Made by a program: the position numbers and the translations under genes. This document shows, in pieces, positions 52,579-61,442 of a stretch of DNA of 64,000 nt. Location: assembly GCA_963799975.1 (NCBI GenBank), contig CAWCZF010000001.1, forward strand, positions 186,001 through 250,000. Direction: 5' to 3'. The notes below the pieces were generated by a model. That model was not told the DNA's origin. It worked only from the letters and a program-made list of their open reading frames with translations, and ran no database searches. Position 1 is the stretch's first letter; each line of letters opens with the position of its first letter. Origin of the DNA: Actinoallomurus sp963799975. GTDB taxonomy: Bacteria > Actinomycetota > Actinomycetes > Streptosporangiales > Streptosporangiaceae.

Positions 52579-53015
52579 GCCCGGACGACGTGACACGGAT
52601 CCAGATCGGCAGCGACGTGCAGATCGCCGGGGCGCGCCAGGCCGTACGCGAGGCCGCGGTCGCGGCCGGGTTCAGCCTGGTCGAGCAGACCAAGATCGTT
52701 ACAGCGGCGAGCGAGCTGGCGCGCAACACCCTCGTGCACGGCGGCGGCGGTCACATGGAGCTCGCCGCGGTCGAGGGCACGGGCGGGCACGGCATCCGGC
52801 TGACCTTCGTGGACGAGGGTCCCGGCATCCCGGACGTGGAGGCCGCGCTGTCCGACGGCTACACCACACGCAACGGGCTCGGCCTCGGCCTCGGCGGCGC
52901 GCGCCGCCTGGTGCAGGACTTCCGCATCGACAGCACGCCCGGTTCGGGCACGACCGTCACGGCGGTGTCCTGGCCGCGTTCCGGCGCGTGCCCCGGCCCC
53001 AGGGCGCTGCGATGA
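52575..53015 (+). CDS. rsbT: RsbT serine/threonine kinase
   Basis: 146 residues, GHKL ATPase fold: ELARNTLVHGGGG (N box), FVDEGPGIPD (G1) and GLGLGLGGARRL (G2). Phosphorylates RsbR/RsbS, then leaves to activate a phosphatase. Confidence 0.94.
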   Translation: MSPDDVTRIQIGSDVQIAGARQAVREAAVAAGFSLVEQTKIVTAASELARNTLVHGGGGHMELAAVEGTGGHGIRLTFVDEGPGIPDVEAALSDGYTTRNGLGLGLGGARRLVQDFRIDSTPGSGTTVTAVSWPRSGACPGPRALR

Positions 53016-54058
53016 ACGGCCGGATGATGGCCACCGAGGCGTGGGACGTCGCCGTGGCCGACGACAGCCAGGTGCACGGCGCGGCGGCCGCGGCGTCGGC
53101 GGCCGCGCTGGCGGCCGGCCTGGACGCCCATGACGTCGCCACCTGCGAGCTGCTCGCCACCGAGCTGGCCACCAACCTCATGCGCCACGCGGTGGGCGGC
53201 CGGCTGCTGATCAGCGCCGCGGGACAGGGCGTGGCGCAGATCGTCGCGGTGGACCACGGGCCCGGCATCGCCGACGTGACCGCGTCGATGACCGACGGCT
53301 TCACGACGAGCTCGTCGCTGGGCGCGGGGCTGGGCGCGTGCCGTCGCGGCGCGGGGGAGTTCGACGTCTACAGCCGGCCCGGCAAGGGCACCGTCGTCCT
53401 CACGCGCGTCGGCCCGGCGGCCGCCGAGCCGTCCGGCCCGATCGAGGTCGGCGGGGTCATCACGCCGCATCCGGACGAGCTGGCGGTGGGCGACGGATAC
53501 GGGTTCGCCTGGGACGGCGAACGGATGACGGTCGGCGTCGTCGACGGGCTGGGCCACGGCATCGAGGCCGCGCAGGCGCGCCTGGCAGCGCTCGAGCTGC
53601 TCGAACAGCAGCCGGCCCTCGACTCGGCCGGCCTGCTCCGCGAGATCGACGTCGGCCTGCGGGTCACGCGCGGCGCGGCCGCCGCGATCGCCCAGGTCGA
53701 CGGGTGGTCCCGGCAGCTAAGCTTCGCCGGCATGGGCAACGTGACCGGCCGCCTGTTCTCAACGGAGTCCGACCAGAGCCTCGTGTCCCGGCCCGGCATC
53801 CTCGGCGTCGGCCACGGCATCGGCGTCGCCGCCCGCCCGCGGCTGCACCGGGTGGTCTCGGCGGACTGGCTCCCGCCGTCCATGCTCGTCCTGCACACGG
53901 ACGGTGTCACGAGCCGCTGGGATCCGGCCGACCACCCGGGCGCCGCCGACCACCACCCGGCCATCCTGGCCGCCCTGATCTGGCGTGACGCACTCCGCGG
54001 CAACGACGACGCGACGGTCGTCGTAGTACGGACACGAACGAAGAACCGCGTCCGATGA
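53012..54058 (+). CDS. Fused anti-sigma-like kinase and SpoIIE phosphatase (RsbX/RsbU-like)
   Basis: 348 residues. An N-terminal GHKL ATPase domain (ELLATELATNLMRHAVGG; VDHGPGIADV) fused to an RsbX-type PP2C domain with VVDGLGHGIEAA, LHTDGVTSRW and GNDDATVVVV. Both kinase and phosphatase in one chain suggest a reset of the stressosome. ATGA overlaps on both sides. Confidence 0.9.
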   Translation: MNGRMMATEAWDVAVADDSQVHGAAAAASAAALAAGLDAHDVATCELLATELATNLMRHAVGGRLLISAAGQGVAQIVAVDHGPGIADVTASMTDGFTTSSSLGAGLGACRRGAGEFDVYSRPGKGTVVLTRVGPAAAEPSGPIEVGGVITPHPDELAVGDGYGFAWDGERMTVGVVDGLGHGIEAAQARLAALELLEQQPALDSAGLLREIDVGLRVTRGAAAAIAQVDGWSRQLSFAGMGNVTGRLFSTESDQSLVSRPGILGVGHGIGVAARPRLHRVVSADWLPPSMLVLHTDGVTSRWDPADHPGAADHHPAILAALIWRDALRGNDDATVVVVRTRTKNRVR

Positions 54059-55764
54059 GTCAGCGGATCCATCACGGGCCGGTCGCCGACCCGGCCGCCG
54101 CCCTCGCCACCGTGGCGGTCGCCATGGGACGGCTCGGCGTCGCCGTGGACGAGCGCCCCGGCCTGCTCGCCAGGGTCGCGCAGGCGCTGCGCGACCACGG
54201 GACCGGCGGCTGGATGACCCTCAGCGTCACCGACGACGGTGCCCTGCACGTCACCGTCGGTGGTGGCGGCGGCCCGGACCGTACGGCCACCGCCGTGATC
54301 CCCGCCGACGCCGGGATGGGGCGCGACGACGCCGGCCAGGGCGATGACGCGGGCCAGGGCGATGTCGCGGAGCAGGGCGACGCCGGTCCGGACGACCCGG
54401 CGCCGGGCGAGACCGGGCTGCTCGACCTCATCATCGACCAGCACGACGCGCTCGGCTGGCACCGGCAGGAGCTGGAGCAGACCAACCGGGGCGTGCTCGC
54501 GCTGCACGCCGAACTCGCCGAGACCACCGAGCGGCTCCGCGAGGCCGGCGAGGTGCAGCGCCGGCTGCTGAGCGCCGAACGCGCCGCGCACGCCGCGGCC
54601 GAGGCGTCGCGCGCACGCCTGGAGTTCCTCGCGCACGCCGGAGCGACGCTTTCCGAGTCGCTCGACCACGAGCAGATCCTCGGCCGGCTGCGTGCGATCG
54701 TCGTCCCGCGGCACGCCGCAGCGATGATCGTCTGGCTGTCGCGCGAGCCCGGCGTCCTCGCCCCCGTGCCGCACGAGGACCGGCGGCCCCCGCCGATGGT
54801 CGAGAAGGCCTACACCGGCGGTCGGTCCCAGCACGTCACCCGCATGCCGGGCGGCGAGGACGTGGTCCCCGGCGTCGACACGACGCTCGACGACCGGCAG
54901 ATCCTGGCCATCCCGCTGATCTCGCGGGGCAGCACGCTCGGCGTCCTGGCCGTCGAGCCGCCCGGTGGCTCCTTCACCACCGAGGACGTGGTGGTCTTCA
55001 GCGAGCTGGCCCGGCTGGCGGCCGTCGCGACCGACAACGCGCTGCGCTACGAGCACGAGCGCGACGTCGCCGAGCTGCTCCAGCGCGCCATGCTCACCGA
55101 CCTGCCCGCGGACGGCCGGCTCCAGTTCACCGCCCGCTACCTGCCCGCCGAGGCGGGCCTGAACGTCGGCGGCGACTGGTACGACGCGTTCGAGCGCCCG
55201 GACGGCGACATGATCGCCGCGGTCGGCGACGTCACGGGCCACGGCCTCCAGGCCGCCGCGCTGATGGGACAGCTGCGCACGACCCTGCGCGCGTACGCGA
55301 TCGACGCCCGCGGACCGGGCGAGGTGCTGACGCGTATGCACCGCCTGCTGTCGCATCTCCAGCCGAACGAGCTGGCCACGGCGGTGCTCGCCCAGATCTC
55401 GCGGGACGGCGTGCTGCGCTGGGCCAACGCGGGCCACCCGCCGCCGCTGCTCCGCGCGCCGGACGGCACGGTGAGCACGCTGGACGCGCACGACTTCCTG
55501 CTCGGCATGCCGCTGGAGGGTGCCAAGCTGCGGGAGTTCGGCGTCCGGCTCGAACCCGGCGCGGTCGCGCTGTTCTACACCGACGGCCTGATCGAGCGGC
55601 GCGGGACGCCGCTCGGCGACGGCATCGACCGGCTGGCAGGCGCCCTCACGCGTGCCGGGGGCGCGCTGGACGCGATGGCCGACAGCGTGCTGGCGGAGAT
55701 GCTGTGCGACAGTGCGCGCGAGGACGACACCTGCCTGCTGATGTTCCGTGCCGCGCCGCTGTGA
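54055..55764 (+). CDS. GAF-SpoIIE serine phosphatase (RsbU-like)
   Basis: 569 residues. The N-terminal part (1-130) includes an acidic repeat (GQGDDAGQGD), then a coiled coil (about 145-200), a GAF domain (about 205-340) and a PP2C domain with NVGGDWYDAF, GDVTGHGLQAAALMG and REDDTCLLMF. Metal aspartates are all present. It is the output phosphatase of the operon, expected to act on an anti-anti-sigma not encoded here. Confidence 0.92.
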   Translation: MSQRIHHGPVADPAAALATVAVAMGRLGVAVDERPGLLARVAQALRDHGTGGWMTLSVTDDGALHVTVGGGGGPDRTATAVIPADAGMGRDDAGQGDDAGQGDVAEQGDAGPDDPAPGETGLLDLIIDQHDALGWHRQELEQTNRGVLALHAELAETTERLREAGEVQRRLLSAERAAHAAAEASRARLEFLAHAGATLSESLDHEQILGRLRAIVVPRHAAAMIVWLSREPGVLAPVPHEDRRPPPMVEKAYTGGRSQHVTRMPGGEDVVPGVDTTLDDRQILAIPLISRGSTLGVLAVEPPGGSFTTEDVVVFSELARLAAVATDNALRYEHERDVAELLQRAMLTDLPADGRLQFTARYLPAEAGLNVGGDWYDAFERPDGDMIAAVGDVTGHGLQAAALMGQLRTTLRAYAIDARGPGEVLTRMHRLLSHLQPNELATAVLAQISRDGVLRWANAGHPPPLLRAPDGTVSTLDAHDFLLGMPLEGAKLREFGVRLEPGAVALFYTDGLIERRGTPLGDGIDRLAGALTRAGGALDAMADSVLAEMLCDSAREDDTCLLMFRAAPL

Positions 55765-55810
55765 CCATCATGTGTCCGCCGATACCGGCCACGTCACCGG
55801 TTTCGGCGAA

Positions 55811-55839
55811 TATAGTTGGCGCATCAAGACACTTGTCTT
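55811..55839 (+). promoter_or_regulatory. Promoter with palindromic operator before the 97-residue gene
   Basis: TATAGT at 55811-55816 fits a -10; the perfect palindrome AAGACA-CT-TGTCTT follows at 55826-55839, where transcription would start. The convergent MarR protein is a candidate binder. Confidence 0.5.
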
Positions 55840-55922
55840 CCGGCAATAGACGCGGTCAGCGGACCGCTTATTCATGACGGCGGTCACCCGAGCGGATCCC
55901 CGCCGTGTTGGGAGGAGCCTCG

Positions 55923-56216
55923 ATGGCCGACTCCGAGACGGAGCAGTACGGAGAGCTGGTCGACCGCCTGGCAAGCGACTATCCGGACGTCCCCCAGCAC
56001 GTCGTGGAAGAACAGGTCGCCAGCGCGGTCGAGGGAACCCAGCTGTTCGGTCAGGTTCCGACGACGGTGGAACTCGTCGAGACCATCGCGACCGAGAACG
56101 TCTCACGCGTGGACAGCGCGATGCGCAGCGGAGCGGACGTGAACGAGGAGACGGGCGAGACGCACCTGCCGGACGGGGCCGAACCAGATGAGGGGAAGGT
56201 GGCCGGGGGCACCTGA
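55923..56216 (+). CDS. Small acidic protein (three-helix type), function unknown
   Basis: 97 residues. YGELVDRLASDYPDVPQHVVEEQVASA resembles a three-helix dimerisation domain found in small actinomycete proteins; the tail is acidic. GGGAGGAG lies before the ATG at 55923. It converges with marR, 6 bases apart. Confidence 0.7.
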   Translation: MADSETEQYGELVDRLASDYPDVPQHVVEEQVASAVEGTQLFGQVPTTVELVETIATENVSRVDSAMRSGADVNEETGETHLPDGAEPDEGKVAGGT

Positions 56217-56222
56217 AACTCC

Positions 56223-56714
56223 TCAGGCGGGCATCGAGAAGGACTCGCCCTTGCCGGTCGCGTCCGTGCCGCCCGCGGCGGCACGGAACTCGGACAGACC
56301 GGTGAGCAGTGCCTGGCGCGCGCCGGGTGGCATACGGGCGAGCACCTTGACGATCTCTTCCTGGCGCTCCTGGCGAACGCGCTCGAGCAGTGCCTCGCCG
56401 TCGGGGCTGAGCCGGATGGCGATCTCTCTCCGGGACTGCTGACCCGACTCGCGTACAATCAGCCCTGCGGCTTCGAGACGGTCGCAGAGTCGGCTGGCCG
56501 ACGACAGGAGTGCCCCGAGTTCGCTCGCGAGGCCGCTGAGATTGATGGCTCCGTTTTGCTCCACGACGAACAGAACGCGCAGCTGAGTCGCTGGAACCGG
56601 GACGCCGGGGGCACTCTGTGGCCCTGTCCAGATCCGGACGATCGCCTCGGCTGCCAAATCGATCGCAGCAGCGCATTCCGACAGCTGCGATGAATCACCC
56701 ACATCCGCAACCAT
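56223..56714 (-). CDS. MarR-family transcriptional regulator
   Basis: 163 residues, winged helix with INLSGLASELGALLSSASRLCDRLEAAG and RREIAIRLSPDGEALL. GGGAGGGG precedes the ATG at 56714. Its divergent neighbour is a SpoIIE phosphatase, a common actinomycete pairing. Confidence 0.9.
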   Translation of the reverse strand: MVADVGDSSQLSECAAAIDLAAEAIVRIWTGPQSAPGVPVPATQLRVLFVVEQNGAINLSGLASELGALLSSASRLCDRLEAAGLIVRESGQQSRREIAIRLSPDGEALLERVRQERQEEIVKVLARMPPGARQALLTGLSEFRAAAGGTDATGKGESFSMPA

Positions 56715-56815
56715 ACCCCTCCCGTCACACATCGCGCGTGCGCAGTCACGCGTTCACACGCCGCAGCCGAACACGCCCGCCGAGACAGGCGCCTGGACCC
56801 GACCGAGACGAGACC

Positions 56816-57988
56816 ATGTCCGAAGATCAGCTCCACCGCACCGAGAGTGCCATCTGGGCGGCTCAGCCGCACGCCCTCGCGACGGACGCGGCGAATGCCA
56901 TCGAAGATGCCTACAAGGCGAGTTCCGTGGAGCTTCTTCTCGCGGACTACCGACTGGACTGCCTGATCCCGGTCGACTCGGAGCGACCGGCGTTCCGCAT
57001 GGACGGAACGCCCGCCGGTCGTGCGTTCGCCGCTCAGCAGCCGCTGCTGCGGCCGCCCGCCGGCGACAGCGGCGCCTGGGAGCTTCACCTCCCGCTCGCC
57101 GTCCACGGCGATCGTACCGGCGTCCTCACGATCACATTGCAGGACGAGCCGGACGCGGAGATCAGGCATGAGCTGTCCGCGCTGGCCACGGTCCTGGCCC
57201 GCGCACTGAAGATCGCCGACAACGGAACCGATCTCTACCGGCGCGCGCGGCGGCTCAACCGCCTCACGCTCGCCGCGGAGATCCAGTGGGAGCTGCTGCC
57301 CGGCCGCTCGTGCGTGTGCGACGAATACCACCTCGCGGGCCAGCTGGAGCCCGCGTACGCGATCTGGGGCGACAACTTCGACTGGGCGACCGCCGCGGAC
57401 CATCTCACCGTGTCGGTCACCAACGGAATGGGCCGCGGCGCCGAGGCCGCGCTGCTCACCCAGCTGACCGTCGGCGCGCTGCGCAACGCGCGCCGCTCCG
57501 GCGCGGGCCTGGTCGACCAGGCCACCCTCGCCAACGAGACGCTCTACAACCAGCACCGCGGGGCGCGCCACGTGTCCACGCTGCTGCTGAACTTCGAGCT
57601 GGAGACCGGGCGGGTCACGGCCATCGACGCCGGTTCGCCGAAGATGTTCCGCATGCGCGGCAGCACGGTCGAGCCGATCGCGCTGGAGGCGCAGCTCCCG
57701 CTGGGGATGTTCGACGACACGCATTACGCCGAGCAGGAGTTCACCGTGGCGACCGGCGACCGGCTCGTCATCTTCAGCGACGGCTTCCACGCCGCCGTCT
57801 CGCCGCGCGGCGAGTCCTACGGCTCCTCGGCGCTGGCGATGGCGCTGCGCCAGACACGCCTGCAGAACCCCTCCGAGGCGGTCCGCACCCTCACCCGCGG
57901 CCTGCTCGACTACTACGTCGGGGGCGAGATCGCCGACGACGCGGTCGTGCTCTGCCTCGACTGGACCGGCCGCGCCACCGACGCGTGA
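56816..57988 (+). CDS. SpoIIE/PP2C phosphatase with altered metal site
   Basis: 390 residues. N-terminal GAF-like part (about 20-135), then a PP2C domain with IWGDNFDWA, VTNGMGRGAEAALL, FSDGFH and IADDAVVLCLDW. The second motif normally reads DxxGHG; here Asp is Asn and His is Arg, so catalysis may be weak or the domain may only bind. It converges with glpK1 with one base between. Confidence 0.85.
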   Translation: MSEDQLHRTESAIWAAQPHALATDAANAIEDAYKASSVELLLADYRLDCLIPVDSERPAFRMDGTPAGRAFAAQQPLLRPPAGDSGAWELHLPLAVHGDRTGVLTITLQDEPDAEIRHELSALATVLARALKIADNGTDLYRRARRLNRLTLAAEIQWELLPGRSCVCDEYHLAGQLEPAYAIWGDNFDWATAADHLTVSVTNGMGRGAEAALLTQLTVGALRNARRSGAGLVDQATLANETLYNQHRGARHVSTLLLNFELETGRVTAIDAGSPKMFRMRGSTVEPIALEAQLPLGMFDDTHYAEQEFTVATGDRLVIFSDGFHAAVSPRGESYGSSALAMALRQTRLQNPSEAVRTLTRGLLDYYVGGEIADDAVVLCLDWTGRATDA

Positions 57989-57989
57989 C

Positions 57990-59498
57990 TCAGCCCTCCG
58001 GCTTGATCCAGTCGAAGGTGCGCTCCACGGCGCGGTGCCAGTTGTCGTACTCCGCGTCGCGCCGTGCGGCGTCCATCGCCGGCAGCCACTGGGCCGCGCG
58101 GTGCCAGTTGCCGCGCAGCCCCTCCAGGTCGGGCCAGTAGCCGACGGCGAGGCCCGCCGCGTACGCCGCGCCGAGCGAGACGGTCTCGGCGGCCATGGGC
58201 CGGATCACCGGCACGTTCAGCACATCGGCGATGAACTGCATGAGCAGGTTGTCGGCGGTCATCCCGCCGTCCACCTTGAGCGCCTTGAGCGCGAGCCCGG
58301 AGTCGGCGTTCATCGCGTCGACCACCTCACGTGTCTGCCATCCGGTCGCCTCCAGCACCGCGCGGGCCAGATGCCCCTTGGTGATGTAGGAGGTCAGGCC
58401 GACGATGATGCCGCGCGCCTCGCTGCGCCAGTACGGCGTGAACAGCCCGGAGAAGGCCGGCACGATGTAACAGCCGCCGTTGTCGTCCACGCTGCGCGCG
58501 AGGGTCTCGATCTCGGGCGCGCTGCTGATGATCCCAAGCCCGTCGCGGAACCACTGCACCAGCGCCCCGGTGATCGCGATCGAGCCCTCCAAGGCGTACA
58601 CGGCCGGTTCGTCGCCGATCTGGTAACCGACCGTCGTGAGCAGGCCGTGCGTGGACCGTACGGGCTCGTTGCCGGTGTTGAGCAGCAGGAACGCCCCGGT
58701 GCCGTACGTGCACTTGGCCTCGCCGGGCGCGAAGCACGTCTGCCCGAACAACGCCGCCTGCTGGTCGCCGAGCGCGGCCGCGATGCGTACGCCGGGCAGC
58801 ACGTGCCGCGCCGTGCCGTACGTCTCGGTCGAGGGGCGGATCTGCGGCAGCATCGCGCGCGGCACGCCGAAGAAGGCGAGCAACTCGTCGTCCCAGTCGA
58901 GCGTGGTGAGGTTCATCAGGAGCGTACGGCTGGCGTTGGTGACGTCGGTGACGTGCAGGCCGCCGGCCGGGCCGCCGGTCAGGTTCCAGATCAGCCAGCT
59001 CTCCATCGTCCCGAAGATCACATCGCCGCGTTCGGCGCGTTCGCGCAGGCCAGGACGGTGATCGAGCATCCAGCGGACGCGCGGGGCGGAGAAGTAGGTG
59101 GCCAGCGGGAGGCCGCAGCGCTCGCGGACCATCGCGGCGCGCGGGCGGGCGGCCAGCTCGTCGACAAGCCGGTCCGTACGCGTGTCCTGCCAGACGATGG
59201 CGTGCCCGATCGGCCGGCCGGTGTGCCGGTCCCACAGCACGGTCGTCTCGCGCTGGTTGGCGATGCCGAGGCCGGCCACCTGGCCGGGGGTGGCGCCGGC
59301 CTGGGCGACCGCCTCCGGGGCGATCCGCTCCAGGTTGCGCCAGATCTCCGTGGCGTCGTGCTCGACCCAGCCCGGCTTGGGAAAGTGCTGCTTGTGCTCG
59401 CGCTGCGTGACCGACACCAGCCGCCCGCCGTGGTCGAACAGGATGCACCGCGTGGACGTCGTGCCCTGGTCGACCGCCATCACATACCGCTCTACCAT
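57990..59498 (-). CDS. glpK: Glycerol kinase (copy 1)
   Basis: Phosphorylates glycerol to glycerol-3-phosphate. 502 residues, FGGY family: DQGTTSTRCILFD, NQRETT, IVWQDTRT, YWRSEARG and LKVDGGMTADN. Downstream of the IclR gene on the same strand, 33 bases apart, so likely co-transcribed with it. The other copy at 61443 is about two-thirds identical by eye. Confidence 0.95.
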   Translation of the reverse strand: MVERYVMAVDQGTTSTRCILFDHGGRLVSVTQREHKQHFPKPGWVEHDATEIWRNLERIAPEAVAQAGATPGQVAGLGIANQRETTVLWDRHTGRPIGHAIVWQDTRTDRLVDELAARPRAAMVRERCGLPLATYFSAPRVRWMLDHRPGLRERAERGDVIFGTMESWLIWNLTGGPAGGLHVTDVTNASRTLLMNLTTLDWDDELLAFFGVPRAMLPQIRPSTETYGTARHVLPGVRIAAALGDQQAALFGQTCFAPGEAKCTYGTGAFLLLNTGNEPVRSTHGLLTTVGYQIGDEPAVYALEGSIAITGALVQWFRDGLGIISSAPEIETLARSVDDNGGCYIVPAFSGLFTPYWRSEARGIIVGLTSYITKGHLARAVLEATGWQTREVVDAMNADSGLALKALKVDGGMTADNLLMQFIADVLNVPVIRPMAAETVSLGAAYAAGLAVGYWPDLEGLRGNWHRAAQWLPAMDAARRDAEYDNWHRAVERTFDWIKPEG

Positions 59499-59531
59499 GC
59501 GTCCCTACCTCCTAGGTCGGGCAGCCGGACC

Positions 59532-60314
59532 TCACCAGCGGGAGGCTCCCAGGTCTCGGGAGACCGCCCGCGCGGCGTCGCGTACGTAGGTCACCAGCGT
59601 CGGAAGCGGCCGCCCGCCGGGGCCGCAGATACGTTCGACGGCGCCGCGGATCCCCATGGCACCGACGATCAGCCCGCCTTGCCCGCGGATGGGCGCGGCC
59701 ACGCCGGCCTCGCCGACCGTCATCTCCTCCAGTTCGGCCGCCCATCCCATGTCGCGTACCTCGGCCAGGGCGCGGGCGAGGTCGCGGGGCGTGGTCTTCG
59801 TACGCCGCGTGAACGGTTCGAGATCGCCGTGCACGGCGGCCGCGGCGCCCGCGTCGTAGGCGAGGAGGACCTTGCCGAGCGCGGTCGCGTGCGCGGGCAG
59901 CAGCGCACCCACGTCGAGGGTCTGGAGCGTGTCGTCCGGCCGGAACACGTGGTGGACGACCAGGACCTTGCCGTCGAGCGGCGTGCCGATGCGTACGGCC
60001 TCGCCGCTGCGCGCCGCCAGCGCGTCCGCCCAGTTGATGGCGCGGGAGCGCAGTTCGTTGACGTCGAGATAGCTCGTGCCGAGGTGGAGCAGTGCCGCGC
60101 CGAGGCGGTATTTGCCGGTCTCGGCGTCCTGCTCGACGAAGCCGACGCCCTGGAGCGTACGCAGGATGCCGTGCGCGGTGCCGCGCGCCAGGCCGAGCGA
60201 GCCGGCGATCTCACTGACGCCGAGGCGGCCCGAACCGCGCGCGAGCAGGCGCAGGATCGCCGCCGCACGCTCGATGGACTGCACCGGACCGGGCACGCTG
60301 CGGATCATAGCCAT
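59532..60314 (-). CDS. IclR-family regulator of glycerol genes (GylR-like)
   Basis: 260 residues. Winged helix (about 12-70, RLGVSEIAGSLGLARGTAHGILRTL) and an IclR effector domain (GLIVGAMGIRGAVER). Divergent from glpF; repeated operator sequences fill the gap. In Streptomyces, GylR controls glycerol uptake in the same arrangement. ATG at 60314 or 60308. Confidence 0.93.
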   Translation of the reverse strand: MAMIRSVPGPVQSIERAAAILRLLARGSGRLGVSEIAGSLGLARGTAHGILRTLQGVGFVEQDAETGKYRLGAALLHLGTSYLDVNELRSRAINWADALAARSGEAVRIGTPLDGKVLVVHHVFRPDDTLQTLDVGALLPAHATALGKVLLAYDAGAAAAVHGDLEPFTRRTKTTPRDLARALAEVRDMGWAAELEEMTVGEAGVAAPIRGQGGLIVGAMGIRGAVERICGPGGRPLPTLVTYVRDAARAVSRDLGASRW

Positions 60315-60324
60315 GTCAACAGGT

Positions 60325-60447
60325 GTTCGACAATGTCGGCATTTCGGCCTCGGTAGTCGTGCGAACACGGTTCGCAACCGCCCGATCGGCGGCTCGTCCA
60401 AGGTCGGCCAAGATGGCAAAGCAGGTCGGCGTTCGACAATGTCGGCA
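60325..60447. promoter_or_regulatory. Duplicated IclR/GylR-type operator between iclR and glpF
   Basis: GTTCGACAATGTCGGCA occurs identically at 60325-60341 and 60431-60447, 106 bases apart, close to ten helical turns. Its core CGAC-AAT-GTCG is palindromic. The second copy lies inside a larger CAGGT...ACCTG frame. Confidence 0.75.
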
Positions 60448-60583
60448 CCTGTCTGTTGACCCCCTGCCTGCGGCGACTTACCGTCCGGGCAGCCGTGAGA
60501 GGCGATTCTCCTGGCGGGGACCCGCCGTTCACGCGCGGGTGCCTCGCTGACGTCCGTACGGGCGTCGTGATCAAGGAGGAGAC

Positions 60584-61408
60584 GTGGCAGAGCGATTGAA
60601 GATCCCAGGGCTGGCCGGCGAGCTGGCCGCCGAGTTCGCCGGCACGATGATCCTGATCCTGTTCGGGACCGGCGTCGTGGCGCAGGTGGTGGCCGGCGGA
60701 ATCGGCGACCACGACAGCATCGCCTGGGCGTGGGGCCTCGGCGTCACCCTCGGCGTCTACGTGGCGGCACGGGTGAGCGGCGCCCACCTCAACCCGGCCG
60801 TGACGGTCGCACTCGCCGTCTTCAAGGGCTTCTCCTGGCGCAAGGTCCTGCCGTACTCCCTCGCGCAGCTCGTCGGCGCGTTCGTGGCCGCCCTGATCGT
60901 CCGCTGGAACTACAGCGAGGTCCTCGCGAAGATGGACCCCGGGCACACCATCAAGACCCAGGGCGTCTTCTCCACCCTGCCCGGCAACGGCGCGCTGCCG
61001 GTGCACACCTGGGGAGCCTTCCGCGACCAGGTGATCGGCACCGCGATCCTGCTCTTCCTGATCATGGCCGTGACCGACGTGAAGAACACCTCGCCGGCAG
61101 CCAACCTCGCGCCGGTCGTCATCGGCCTGATCGTCGTCGCGATCGGCATGGCCTGGGGCACCGACGCGGGGTATGCCATCAACCCGGCACGTGACCTCGG
61201 GCCGCGCCTGGCGGAGTTCTTCACCGGGTACGGCACGGCGTTCCGCGACCAGTACGGCGACCTGTACTTCTGGGTGCCCATCGTCGGCCCGGTCATCGGG
61301 GCCGTGGTCGGCGCCGGCCTCTACCAGGCGCTGGTCGGCCGTTTCCTGCCCGCCGAGACGACCGAACCCGGACGGGTGCCCGAAGACCCCGAATTCGAGA
61401 ACGCCTGA
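60584..61408 (+). CDS. glpF: Glycerol uptake facilitator (aquaglyceroporin)
   Basis: 274 residues with six membrane helices and both NPA motifs (HLNPAVT and AINPARD; the Asp after the second NPA is typical of glycerol channels). AAGGAGGA precedes the GTG at 60584. First gene of glpF-glpK2. Confidence 0.95.
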   Translation: MAERLKIPGLAGELAAEFAGTMILILFGTGVVAQVVAGGIGDHDSIAWAWGLGVTLGVYVAARVSGAHLNPAVTVALAVFKGFSWRKVLPYSLAQLVGAFVAALIVRWNYSEVLAKMDPGHTIKTQGVFSTLPGNGALPVHTWGAFRDQVIGTAILLFLIMAVTDVKNTSPAANLAPVVIGLIVVAIGMAWGTDAGYAINPARDLGPRLAEFFTGYGTAFRDQYGDLYFWVPIVGPVIGAVVGAGLYQALVGRFLPAETTEPGRVPEDPEFENA

Positions 61409-61442
61409 GCCGCACGCCGCAGACAAAGAAAGGCGACCTTCC

